Source: Spirosoma telluris (GTDB taxonomy: Bacteria; Bacteroidota; Bacteroidia; Cytophagales; Spirosomataceae). Taken from it: a DNA stretch of 64,000 bases. The notes beneath the pieces are model-generated. The model made no database searches, was not told where the DNA came from, and was given only the letters and a program-made list of their open reading frames with translations. How positions within the stretch are numbered: the first letter of the stretch is position 1; the number at the start of each line of letters is the position of its first letter. A program made the position numbers and the translations under genes. Shown here in pieces: positions 1 to 8,151 of this stretch. The DNA lies in NCBI GenBank assembly GCA_003259005.1, contig QLII01000001.1, positions 6,067,001 through 6,131,000 of the forward strand, in the 5' to 3' direction.

Positions 1-639
1 AACTAGTGAATTAGTGTTGGTGAAATTGGAAAGCCGATTGTATAGAAATAACTAACCCAAACGATAGAATTGTCTATCATTCGATTACTGAAAATGCGGG
101 CATAGTCAATTCGTAAGACAGATAAGCTGGCTTCTAGTAACCATGCAGAGATAGTCAACGCGTCAGTTGACGGTTGATTCCCTTTTACTTCAAAAGCTGG
201 ATATAAAGAAAATTAAGCGATTCCCCTAAACGGAAGAAAGGCTTTTCGTGCGTTTAAGCAGACGAGGAGGAGAGAAATTCAGGCTAGGAGTGCCTGGAGA
301 AAACGAGCGGCTGTGTGCACGCTGGGGATGGGAATGCGCCTGAGCGCGTGGCTGATGGCCAACTGAGTGTAGGGAGGGGGTAGGCTGTCCGGAGAAAGCC
401 AATGGCTGAGAGCTTTTCTGTCGATCCTGGATCGAAGGAGAGGTCTGACCCAATTCCAGGCTAGACCGTCTAAAAGCAACAAAACGATTCATACTAGTTG
501 CGTTTAAAAATGATAATTATACTTAATGTAAAGTGAGGTGGTTAGGTAGATACAACTAAGCAAATAAAGCTTTTTCTGGTTGATAAGATGTTAAACGGAC
601 ATTGTCTGGAAATGTTTAACGCCTACCAGGTGTAGCTAG
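1..639. other. No supportable gene
   Basis: I see no convincing gene here. Overlapping minus-strand frames at about 226-492 give low-complexity proline/serine-rich peptides with no family resemblance. Because the region precedes a gene fragment, it is probably decayed accessory DNA. Confidence 0.5.
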
Positions 640-999
640 CTTCAGGTCATTATCATCAAAGACAATCACCCCGTCTTCTTGCTTCTTGGGGAGCGCGAAA
701 TTCAGCACATGATGTCGACCTCGTTCTGGAGCGCCGACGGGCGGATAATGTCATCGGAGGAATTTTTGGAAGCCTTGTATGGCACCCTGCCCGACTTCTT
801 CAAAGACGAGGCCGAACTACGGATCATCTGGTCGAACCCCATGACCCCAAAAACCTTACTGGCCAATCTGGCTGAGGCTGGTTATGGCAAAGACGAACTA
901 GTTGCCTTGCCGCGGTTAATTCAGGCCGAGAACCGCGATCTATTTGATGTGCTGGACTACATTTCGCTCGCCCGAGAATCTAAATTGGACGAGTACTAG
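640..999 (+). pseudogene. C-terminal fragment of type I restriction subunit HsdR
   Basis: This is only the last ~100 residues of a type I restriction endonuclease R subunit (EcoEI_R C-terminal domain type). The visible stretch STSFWSADG, then EEFLEALYG, LPDFFKDEAELR and a closing DLFDVLDYIS follow the order found at the HsdR C-terminus, which contacts the methylase-specificity core. The nuclease and helicase domains are absent: the frame is closed by a TAG just before position 640 and nothing upstream resembles HsdR. The first usable starts are TTG at 679 or ATG at 709. No hsdM or hsdS is nearby. I read it as a remnant of a deleted type I system; activity is not expected. Confidence 0.75.
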
Positions 1000-1021
1000 C
1001 TAAAGCCGCCTTTGCGATTGA

Positions 1022-1435
1022 TTATATGCATTGATCCAGGTGCCATACTTTTCGAAGATGAAGAACAGTTTGTCCTAGCAAATCCAGGCTGATGGGTTTA
1101 GTTAAAAACTCATTAGCCCCCAGGTCAAATGCATATTGGCGATCCGTTGCATCACTAGAGGTCGTTAGAATCACGATTGGGGTGTGGGCATACTGGGCGC
1201 TATGGCGTAACACCTGCAAGGCTTCAAGACCGTTGAGTCGGGGCATGTTCAAATCCAGAATGATTAAACATGGCTCCGATTTTAGTTGAGCCAGATCATC
1301 CAGTAAAGCCAGACCATCCTCTGCAAAAATTAACTCACATTCGGGACTGTGTTGAGCAAAGGCGTATTGTAACAGCAGGCGGTCGTCTTCATCATCATCG
1401 GCGATAAAGACAGCATGAGTTGGGTATTGATTCAT
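1022..1435 (-). CDS. Single-domain response regulator
   Basis: This 137-residue protein is a stand-alone CheY-like receiver domain of a two-component system. The acidic cluster ADDDEDD lies near residue 13, the phospho-acceptor is Asp61 in IILDLNMPRL, Thr91/Thr92 follow in VILTTS, and the conserved Lys113 is in FLTKP. There is no DNA-binding output domain, so it should act through protein contacts, as Rcp1-type regulators do for phytochrome or hybrid kinases. No partner kinase is adjacent. It is convergent with the HsdR fragment on its left and divergent from the small gene on its right. Confidence 0.85.
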   Translation of the reverse strand: MNQYPTHAVFIADDDEDDRLLLQYAFAQHSPECELIFAEDGLALLDDLAQLKSEPCLIILDLNMPRLNGLEALQVLRHSAQYAHTPIVILTTSSDATDRQYAFDLGANEFLTKPISLDLLGQTVLHLRKVWHLDQCI

Positions 1436-1560
1436 TCGCTAGTTGTTACGGAGAGTGCGAATATACAACAATGTGTAGACTCCTTTAGCCTGATACGCTT
1501 GGGATGTGTAAACAATAGCTCGCTTACCAATGGCTATACTTATTGGTTACCACTTAGTGA

Positions 1561-1836
1561 ATGAAAATGAAACCAGCATCAGGAAACCCCCACGATTGCC
1601 ACGACTTGGATACATTCAGGGAGTGGGTCGCCGATCTTCAGGAATTGGCCACGGTTCAGCGCGAATTAGTGCTTTGTAGCCGAAAACAGGTGGAAATAGG
1701 GGATAAACTATTCGCCCATCTGGAAGAGAAACTAGACCTATTGGAGCAGAAAGCGGCCCTGCTTTCAGAGCGTATCGCTCAATACGAGATTGCCTTCTCG
1801 GCGCAGGCGGTCAATGATGTCCGGCGGCTGAATTAA
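1561..1836 (+). CDS. Small hypothetical protein with predicted coiled coil
   Basis: This is a 91-residue soluble protein that I do not recognise. The N-terminus (about 1-20) is polar and rich in His, Asp and Asn. Residues about 20-80 form a long amphipathic helix region rich in Glu, Leu, Gln and Lys (for example HLEEKLDLLEQKAALL), typical of a coiled coil. There is no signal peptide or membrane segment. It starts at ATG 1561; the second ATG at 1567 is also possible. A weak hairpin ending in a T run lies at about 1861-1896. It may be a structural or signalling adaptor; the function is unknown. Confidence 0.55.
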   Translation: MKMKPASGNPHDCHDLDTFREWVADLQELATVQRELVLCSRKQVEIGDKLFAHLEEKLDLLEQKAALLSERIAQYEIAFSAQAVNDVRRLN

Positions 1837-2018
1837 GGCCTGCTTAGGGATGAGGAATTAACAAACGCTGGCGCTGCGAAGGGCTGGCGTTTTTGTTGCC
1901 TACTGCTTAAGTAGAAATAAAGAAGTTGCGATATAGGTGAACAGGCAAAAGTTCATGGTATGATTTCTGCTACAGTAGCTTACTAACTCACCCAACCAAT
2001 TACAACTATTCCATTGCC

Positions 2019-4646
2019 ATGAAACAACTCTTCTATCTATTCACTTTACTGCTAACCTTCCCATTACTGGCTCAAACTAATTATGTTGTTACTACACCTA
2101 ATTCGTCAACGCCCGCCGATTACAATACCATAATAGGATCATGGGCAGGTAACAATACCCTTACCGGTAAGTATAACGCATTTATAGGTACTGAGGCTGG
2201 TTACGCTACTACCACAGGGGATTATAATACTTTTACTGGATACCAGGCAGGTGTCACTAACACTACAGGCTTTTACAATACCTTTCTAGGAGCTAGCGCG
2301 GGAAAGGCGAACACAGAAGGGGCTTCTAACTCTTTTTTAGGATTCCAGACAGGTTATAATAATACGACGGGTGGATATAATACCTTTATCGGTATAGCAG
2401 CTGGTTATTGGAACACCACAGGTTTTCAAAACACATTCCTCGGCTCTACAGCCGGAAGTTCTAATATTTCGGGTAGGGATAATGCTTTTGTAGGAATGAG
2501 TGCTGGGCATGATAACACAACGGGTGATTATAATACCTTTATGGGCTCCGCTGCGGGTCTAAAAAACACAACGGGTAGTTCCAATGTCTTTATCGGAAAT
2601 TCAGCAGGTGGTTCTAACACGGTTGGCAATTTTAATACGTTTGTTGGACTCGCGGCAGGAGGTAGTAATACCACTGGAACTGATAATACCTTTATGGGAA
2701 GATTGGCTGGCAGTTCAAATAAGATCGGTAATGATAACGTTTTTGTGGGGGCGTGGACTGGCTTATCGAATACGACTGGTAATGATAATGCCTTCGTTGG
2801 CAAGAATGCTGGATACAATAATTCTACTGGTTACTCTAACGCTTTTGTTGGTTCTCAAGCGGGATATTCAAACACGACAGGCGCTGGTAACGCCTTTGTT
2901 GGATATAGCGCGGGTATTTCTAATACGACAGGTGCTAATAATGCTTTTGTGGGGATTCAAGCGGGCAAGGGTAACACAAGTGGCATTCAAAATTCATTTT
3001 TAGGAGCTTATACTGGACAAGCAAACACTACAGGAGGATTCAATACATTCATAGGTAGCTTAGCTGGCCTTAATAATACAACGGCCTCCTTTAATACCTT
3101 TATTGGTGATGAGAGTGGCTATTTGAATACCACGGGTTCCTCAAATGCATTTTTGGGTTTTTACGCAGGCTACTCAAACTCAACCGGTAGTTTTAATTCC
3201 TTTTTGGGAACACAAGCAGGCTACTCAAATACAACCGGGGCCTCTAATACCTTTTTGGGGACCTTTGCAGGTAGACAAAATACAATAGGGAAAAATAATG
3301 CATTTGTAGGAGTTGAGGCAGGCAGACAAAATACAACAGGTGGTGGTAATGCCTTTATAGGTTATCAGGCGGGTAACTCCAATTCGGCAGGCTATCAAAA
3401 TGTATTTTTGGGTGTTCAGGCGGGCTATACTAATTCAACGGGTACGGACAATACCTTTATTGGAGCATATAATGGCTTTAATAACTCAACAGGTCATTTT
3501 AATTCCTTTATCGGATACGGTGCTGGCTATTCTAACTCATCGGGGAATTTTAATTCCTTTGTGGGGTTTCAGACGGGCCAATCTAACACGATAGGGACTA
3601 ATAATGTCTTTATGGGTTATCAGGCGGGTAACTTCAACACAACGGGTGTATCTAACGTTTTCATAGGCACTTTTGCCGGGTACAATAGCACTACTGTGAA
3701 CAATAACACTTTTATTGGTAATGAGGCTGGTTATACCAACAAAACAGGGCAACGAAGTACGTTTATAGGCTATCAATCAGGCTACAATGCTGTTGCCGAT
3801 TCCAACACTTTTGTAGGTTATCAGGCAGGCTATCAAACCACCACTGGTCAGGGCAACACCTTCTTTGGGATCAACGCCGGCCGTAACATCTCTACCGGCT
3901 CTCACAATACGATTGTAGGTAATGGGGCGGGGCCTACTTCGGTCAACTCTGATGATAACGTCTACATTGGTTACAATACCGGTCAACACGACAAAGGCTC
4001 CCGGAATACGTTTTTAGGTACTCAGGCTGGTATTCTGCTAGCTGCAAATGGAGAATCATTAAGCAATGCTACTGCTATTGGTGCAGGAGCTACTGTAGCG
4101 GCCAGCAATGCTGTGGTTCTAGGCAACCAGGCGAATGTAGGTATTGGCACCTCAGCGCCCACAACTCGCCTGGAAGTTGTCAGTGAGTCACCCGATGCAA
4201 GTGGTCTGCGCTTAACAAATCTCACCAGCCAGAGTAAACCCACTCAGTCAACGGATCAGTTTCTAACAGTCAATGAAAAAGGGGATGTGGTTAAAGCCCG
4301 CTACCAACTCCACATCAACAATACCAGCGAGTGGAGCGATAAAGTGTTTGCACCGGGTTATAACCTGCAATCATTGGCTGAGGTTAAGAAGTACATCGAT
4401 GCGAACCAGCATTTGCCTGGTGTTCCCTCGGCTGGGCAAGTTGCAAACGAAGGCGTTGATTTGGTCAAGATGAATGCTACCCTGCTGGAGAAGATTGAGG
4501 AGTTGACCCTATATAGCATTCAGCTGGAGAAAGCTAATCAATTGCAGCAGCAACAGCGTCAACAGGATCGGCAGGAATTGCAAGCTATGAAGCAAAAGCA
4601 GGCCGAACTAGAACATTTGTTGAGACAGGTTTTAAGCCGCAAGTAG
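2019..4646 (+). CDS. Exported giant protein of 17-residue NTFIG/NTTG repeats with fibre-type C-terminal domain
   Basis: This 875-residue secreted protein begins with a signal peptide (about 1-19, MKQLFYLFTLLLTFPLLAQ). Residues 36 to about 673 are about 38 tandem copies of a 17-residue unit of form N-T-F-hydrophobic-G-x-x-A-G-x-x-N-T-T-G-x-x. Such repeats stack as beta solenoids or trimeric head domains in adhesins and fibres. The C-terminal ~190 residues hold GIGTSAPTTRLEVVS, then LAEVKKYID, HLPGVPSAGQV and DLVKMNATLLEKIEELTLY, a tail-fibre-like module common in Bacteroidota, ending in a Gln-rich coiled coil. An adhesin or surface-fibre role is inferred. No secretion partner is adjacent. Confidence 0.8.
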   Translation: MKQLFYLFTLLLTFPLLAQTNYVVTTPNSSTPADYNTIIGSWAGNNTLTGKYNAFIGTEAGYATTTGDYNTFTGYQAGVTNTTGFYNTFLGASAGKANTEGASNSFLGFQTGYNNTTGGYNTFIGIAAGYWNTTGFQNTFLGSTAGSSNISGRDNAFVGMSAGHDNTTGDYNTFMGSAAGLKNTTGSSNVFIGNSAGGSNTVGNFNTFVGLAAGGSNTTGTDNTFMGRLAGSSNKIGNDNVFVGAWTGLSNTTGNDNAFVGKNAGYNNSTGYSNAFVGSQAGYSNTTGAGNAFVGYSAGISNTTGANNAFVGIQAGKGNTSGIQNSFLGAYTGQANTTGGFNTFIGSLAGLNNTTASFNTFIGDESGYLNTTGSSNAFLGFYAGYSNSTGSFNSFLGTQAGYSNTTGASNTFLGTFAGRQNTIGKNNAFVGVEAGRQNTTGGGNAFIGYQAGNSNSAGYQNVFLGVQAGYTNSTGTDNTFIGAYNGFNNSTGHFNSFIGYGAGYSNSSGNFNSFVGFQTGQSNTIGTNNVFMGYQAGNFNTTGVSNVFIGTFAGYNSTTVNNNTFIGNEAGYTNKTGQRSTFIGYQSGYNAVADSNTFVGYQAGYQTTTGQGNTFFGINAGRNISTGSHNTIVGNGAGPTSVNSDDNVYIGYNTGQHDKGSRNTFLGTQAGILLAANGESLSNATAIGAGATVAASNAVVLGNQANVGIGTSAPTTRLEVVSESPDASGLRLTNLTSQSKPTQSTDQFLTVNEKGDVVKARYQLHINNTSEWSDKVFAPGYNLQSLAEVKKYIDANQHLPGVPSAGQVANEGVDLVKMNATLLEKIEELTLYSIQLEKANQLQQQQRQQDRQELQAMKQKQAELEHLLRQVLSRK
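2124..4037 (+). repeat. About 38 tandem 51-bp repeats (coding)
   Basis: The coding repeats have a 51-bp period and begin at the Asn codon at 2124. Nearly all are exactly 17 codons; two near the 3' end (the 33rd and 37th) are 16 codons. The DNA has diverged far more than the protein pattern, so the array is old and under protein-level selection. Confidence 0.85.
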
Positions 4647-5137
4647 CTGTACAGTTCGAGGGCTTAGTTTCTCATCCGTGTAGGAAGTGTAGAAAGTGAA
4701 GGCTCAAAAACAATCTTTTTTTGTATGTTACCTTTTTCCTATTTTCCGTCACAATGGAGGCGTTTGCAGAGTGGCCCATCAATACCAAAGCCCGGCCGCC
4801 ATAGTTGGGCTTTTTCTTATGAAACCACGTGTATCTGAAAATATCGTCTTTATAGTGTGATACTAAGTGGGAAAAGGGGATAAACTCCGGTATTTCTGAG
4901 CAGGATGAAGTCAGGCCAGAAGCGCTGAATTTTTCCTTTTTGTGATTTTTATCCACAAGGGATACGGGATGATTGTGGACAAGTTGCAAAAGGGGGTATA
5001 GGGGGCCTCTTCTGTGCAGGGACAGAGGGCTTAATCCTGGAAAAGGCCCTTTTAAGCCGAATTTGAGTTAAACGATTATGAAAATTAAACCCAGGTATAG
5101 GCTGTTAATACTATCCAGATACTGACAAACTAACCCA
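4647..5137. other. Intergenic region without a supportable gene
   Basis: There is no convincing gene. A 105-codon minus-strand frame (about 4672-4989) has no family resemblance; its tail (SLHFLHFLHG) is translated from a GTGTAG-type micro-repeat. Confidence 0.5.
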
Positions 5138-5330
5138 TCAGAGTAACATCTGAATTGCTTCCCTTACCTTCTCCTGCACCCTGGCCAGTGCTGCTAGATT
5201 CCCACGCTCAAAATCCAACAAGTCAATTTTTGCATGGATGTTGGTTAGGTTCCAGGCAGGCGCATAGGGAGCGGAGTCCGGTGCGACTACTATCAGTTGC
5301 CAGAGCAATTCCCTAACTTGAGTAAACTGA
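5138..5330 (-). pseudogene. C-terminal fragment of a small conserved protein, cut by the IS
   Basis: Minus-strand translation gives about 63 residues containing RELLWQLIVVAPDSAPYAP, then DLLDFERGN and QEKVREAIQMLL, ending at the TGA (5138-5140). It closely matches the C-terminal two-thirds of the intact 99-residue protein at 21377-21676 (ELLWNVIEVAPDPAPYTP...QEKVREAIELLP). The N-terminal part is missing because the IS begins at 5331. It is evidence that this side once carried gene content like that of the neighbouring element. Confidence 0.8.
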
Positions 5331-6195
5331 GAGGTTGTTTAATGTTTCACGCGAAGTGAGAGTCAGTCAGGTAGTTTTGAGGTGCAAACTAAGAAACTAC
5401 CCTGATGATCTATCCGACCGATCTGACCGACTCCCAGTGGCAAGCTATCAAACTTTTGCTGCCAACCAAAATGGGCCAGCGAAAACGAAAACAGTCCATC
5501 CGAGCTATTATCAATGGCATCTTCTACGTGGTCAAAGGCGGCATTTCCTGGCGAATGATGCCCAATGATTTGCCCGATTGGCGGCTGGTTTACTACTATT
5601 TTCGCCAGTGGGCCAAGAAGGGTCTGGTTCAGAAAATCCATGATAAACTGGTTACTAAAGTACGTCTGCAAGCCGGTCGAGAGGCTTCACCCAGCTTGGG
5701 ACTCATTGATAGTCAATCCGTTAAAACTATGTCCGTGAGAATGCTGAAAGGCTATGACGGGAATAAAAAACTCACCGGTCGCAAACGCTTCATCGTGGTG
5801 GATGTGCTGGGTCTGGTGCTGGCCTTGCGCTTAACATCGGCCAACGTGGGTGAGCGGGCTGGTGCTTTATTGCTGTTTACAGCACTGGGCACACGCTTCG
5901 CTCGGTTGAAGACTATTCTGGCTGATCAGGGCTTTGATGGGGTAGATTTTCTGTCCACCGTTAAAGCGACTTACCAACTGACAGTGAATGTGGTTTGTGG
6001 CGTACTAGGCGTGAAGGGCTTCCCAATAGTACCCAAAAGGTGGATTGTGGAGCGAACATTTGGGTGGTGGGCCTTTCATCGTCGTCTAGCCAAAGACTAT
6101 GAAGTTAAAGAGTCTCATGCTGAGGGCGTTATCTACTGGACAATGATCCGACTGATGTCCAGAAAAATCCGTGAAACACAATCTTAAACAACCTC
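5331..6195 (+). mobile_element. IS5-family insertion sequence (about 865 bp)
   Basis: The ends are imperfect inverted repeats: both begin GAGGTTGTTTAA read inward, and a second matching block TGTTTCACG follows 0-4 bp later. One intact transposase fills the interior. I see no clear target duplication: the left flank ends ...ACTGA and the right flank starts TAAGA. Both flanks are fragments of unrelated genes, which suggests a deletion next to the element after insertion. Confidence 0.8.
5405..6187 (+). CDS. IS5-family transposase (DDE)
   Basis: This 260-residue transposase cuts and rejoins the IS ends. An N-terminal DUF4096-type domain (about 1-75: LTDSQWQAIKLLLP, GISWRMMP) is followed by a DDE catalytic core with Asp102 (GLIDSQSVK), Asp174 (ILADQGFDG) and Glu216 (WIVERTFGW). 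Unlike many IS427-group elements, it is one continuous frame with no programmed frameshift. The stop codon lies just inside the right inverted repeat. It looks intact and may be active. Confidence 0.88.
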   Translation: MIYPTDLTDSQWQAIKLLLPTKMGQRKRKQSIRAIINGIFYVVKGGISWRMMPNDLPDWRLVYYYFRQWAKKGLVQKIHDKLVTKVRLQAGREASPSLGLIDSQSVKTMSVRMLKGYDGNKKLTGRKRFIVVDVLGLVLALRLTSANVGERAGALLLFTALGTRFARLKTILADQGFDGVDFLSTVKATYQLTVNVVCGVLGVKGFPIVPKRWIVERTFGWWAFHRRLAKDYEVKESHAEGVIYWTMIRLMSRKIRETQS

Positions 6196-6198
6196 TAA

Positions 6199-6519
6199 GA
6201 TGCAGGCGGATTCGATAAATGGCAACAAGCAAAACACCAGAAGGAAACAGAACTACATCAGGCTACTATTTCGATTGCAAAAGCAACTGTTGAAGCTGCT
6301 AGCTATGCCAAGCAATCAAAAAATTCAGCCTGGATTGCAGTTGTGTTAACGGCAATGTCTGTATTGCTCGCTATCTATCAAATCAAAAACAGCAATAAAC
6401 AGGATGAGAAAATTAAAGTACTAGAAAAAAAAGTTGGTAAATTATATTCACCAGAGCAATCCCAGATACAAAGTCATATACTCAAACTGGATTCTGCACA
6501 AAATCGAAAAAGGAAATGA
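6199..6519 (+). pseudogene. C-terminal fragment of a membrane protein, cut by the IS
   Basis: The frame is open from just beyond the IS end to TGA 6517-6519, about 106 residues with no plausible start. It reads GGFDKWQQAKHQKE, a Glu/Ala/Lys helix, one hydrophobic segment (AWIAVVLTAMSVLLAIYQI) and a Lys-rich coiled coil tail. It appears to be the membrane-anchored end of a larger protein whose 5' part was lost with the IS insertion or a following deletion. The family is not recognised. Confidence 0.6.
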
Positions 6520-6579
6520 CTTTTCGTACGACTTCCATGATGTAGGTCTTCTATAGTCTGGTCAATCACCAGGCTATTT

Positions 6580-7440
6580 TTAAATACTAGCCTTATCAAT
6601 TTCCCCTTCAATCACCCGCTGCACCCTCTCCGGCACATTCGACAGTAAATCATAACCAGTCTGCTTCTCAACCTCATCGACACTTACCCGATAGCTTCCC
6701 CAAGCCCCTTCTCCAGTGGTATTAGTGTTTGGCATCCAGACCGCAATAATTCGTGTCTGTGCGTTTATCCGGCTCACATCATCCGATCCAACCGGCAATA
6801 CGACAATCACTTTCCAGAGCGAAGCAGGAACGGTTAGTTTGCCACTGGCAATAGTTGTAGCCTTACCATTGTCGCCTTCACCACCTTTGCCATAGGTTCC
6901 AGCAACAATGTACAGCTCGTTACCTTGGGCTACTAAGTTCCGGCAGTAGTCCTCCAACCGTAGCCAGGATTGCCGGTTGAGTTGAGGTGCCTGTGGTACG
7001 ATGTTGGTTAGAATAAAAGTTGTCTTGTTTTCCTCAGCCGTACTGTCTCGATCATCCGAAGGGCAGAGGTGACCACGGTCGAAGCCTGAATTGGTATAGT
7101 CCGCGTGCTTTACCTGGTACCAACTAGTAGGCAGTGATTGATCCGGAATGAAGTTGCCTGTGTAGCGAGAAGCTGAACCCTTCCAGGCCGAGCTTAGATG
7201 CCAGCTACACCAGTTGGCTATACCGGTCGATTGGTTGTAGGAAAGCGAATAAGCGGATCTAGTGATAAGGTAAGCGTTTGGGCTGGATTCTGAGGCTCTG
7301 GCTCCGTCAGGATTACCCATCGCCATATTATCGTCACGGGTAGGTGTTGAATTAGTCGAAGCCGTAACAGCTGGCTCTTTACACTGGCTGAGCGAAAGCA
7401 GCAGGAATATGCCAATTAGGGACTTCAGGCGGGAATTCAT
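6580..7440 (-). CDS. DNA/RNA non-specific endonuclease, lipoprotein (copy A)
   Basis: This is a secreted or periplasm-facing nuclease of the NucA/EndoG beta-beta-alpha-metal family. The ATG at 7440 gives a lipoprotein signal (LIGIFLLLSLSQC); an ATG at 7458 would add six residues. The catalytic DRGH motif lies in GFDRGHLCPSDDR, with the following ...NKTTFILTNIVPQ...LNRQSW supplying the metal-binding Asn. A second close copy is at 26705-27562 (well over 80% identical by eye in the mature part). Both copies sit just beyond a tRNA-Gly 3' end and its terminator. Nucleic-acid scavenging or competitor or phage DNA degradation are possible roles. Confidence 0.85.
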   Translation of the reverse strand: MNSRLKSLIGIFLLLSLSQCKEPAVTASTNSTPTRDDNMAMGNPDGARASESSPNAYLITRSAYSLSYNQSTGIANWCSWHLSSAWKGSASRYTGNFIPDQSLPTSWYQVKHADYTNSGFDRGHLCPSDDRDSTAEENKTTFILTNIVPQAPQLNRQSWLRLEDYCRNLVAQGNELYIVAGTYGKGGEGDNGKATTIASGKLTVPASLWKVIVVLPVGSDDVSRINAQTRIIAVWMPNTNTTGEGAWGSYRVSVDEVEKQTGYDLLSNVPERVQRVIEGEIDKASI

Positions 7441-7458
7441 AGGCAAGACTGACATCAT

Positions 7459-7880
7459 GCCTATGTAACTCCAATTTGGCCAAAGTTATTAACAGTAAAG
7501 TGGTAAAAGTGGCAAAAGTGAAAAGCTGAAAACAATCTTTATTTCTAAAAGTCTTTTTGTTGTTAAACACTTTTAGGGTTATGTAACAATATGTACCAAA
7601 AAGATTCTTAACCGATTCTGCTAACTGCCAGAGTACATATAGGCGCTTAGTAGTTGGCAGTAAATCCGTTAGGTTAGTTAACCCAAAATGAGCCCAGCTT
7701 ATTGGTGGCAAGGTGGTAAAGTACATATAGGGGCCTTACCATTACCACCAACCAAAATACACCTTTAACACTTTCGTTTTGGGCTTTACCCTACGAGTAA
7801 GCCTGTCAAATAGCCATCGCTCATAGAAAAGCATTTCTCTTTTTGTTGTACCTGGTGTTGTTTTTAGAGATCAATTTATA
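7459..7880. other. Intergenic region with micro-repeat arms and a palindrome
   Basis: I see no gene. At about 7488-7520 there is a run of AAAGTGGTAAAAGTGG-type micro-repeats. At 7702-7720 and 7735-7752 there is an imperfect palindrome with arms TTGGTGGCAAGGTGGTAA and the complement of a GGTTGGTGGTAATGGTAA-like sequence. Confidence 0.5.
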
Positions 7881-7881
7881 T

Positions 7882-7915
7882 AAAAAGAGCCGGTCACCCT
7901 TTCGGATAACCGGCT
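7882..7915 (-). terminator. Copy of the tRNA-Gly terminator
   Basis: On the minus strand, an AGCCGGTTATCC stem, a GAAAG loop and GGTGACCGGCT are followed by TTTTT. It matches, with divergence, the terminator downstream of the intact tRNA-Gly at 27655-27689, and lies just past the tRNA fragment. Confidence 0.8.
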
Positions 7916-7959
7916 AATTTTTAGATAGTTATGGGATTTTTGCGTATTGATTATGGGTG

Positions 7960-8004
7960 AGCGGGAAATGGGGTTCGAACCCACGGCCTGCAGCTTGGGA
8001 AGCT
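7960..8004 (-). repeat. attL: 3' fragment of tRNA-Gly (45 bp)
   Basis: These 45 bp are identical to 27712-27756, the 3' part of tRNA-Gly from the discriminator base through the T arm, variable loop and 3' anticodon stem and loop. Homology stops at the anticodon stem and the 5' half of the tRNA is absent. Together with the neighbouring integrase, this marks the left end of an integrated element. Confidence 0.9.
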
Positions 8005-8098
8005 CAATTTGTGGGCATTTGATAGTTTTGATTAATATTCGTAAACTTCTGATAAACAATAATTTATCTGATAAATTGTATTGGTTGGTATTGGTTGT

Positions 8099-8142
8099 GT
8101 TTTATTAGTTTTCTATATTTGTTTTATTAAATGTTTTATTAG
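8099..8142 (+). promoter_or_regulatory. Putative integrase arm-type sites, left end
   Basis: Three copies of GTTTTATTAG or GTTTTATTAA lie at 8099, 8121 and 8133. The last two are spaced 12 bp start to start, exactly as at the right end (27621 and 27633). They lie between attL and the integrase start, where arm sites of tyrosine integrases sit. Confidence 0.5.
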
Positions 8143-8151
8143 AAAACAGGT

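Noticed and set aside
226..492. Overlapping minus-strand reading frames of 67 and 88 codons
   Set aside because: Low-complexity Pro/Ser/His-rich translations in competing frames with no family likeness.
2528..3989. Long antisense and shifted frames in the repeat protein
   Set aside because: Produced by the 51-bp periodicity, which keeps alternative frames open.
4672..4989. 105-codon minus-strand frame
   Set aside because: No domain, composition not protein-like, C-terminus derived from micro-repeats.
7379..7726. 115-codon minus-strand frame upstream of the endonuclease
   Set aside because: Overlaps the endonuclease gene start in another frame and covers micro-repeat DNA; no homology visible.
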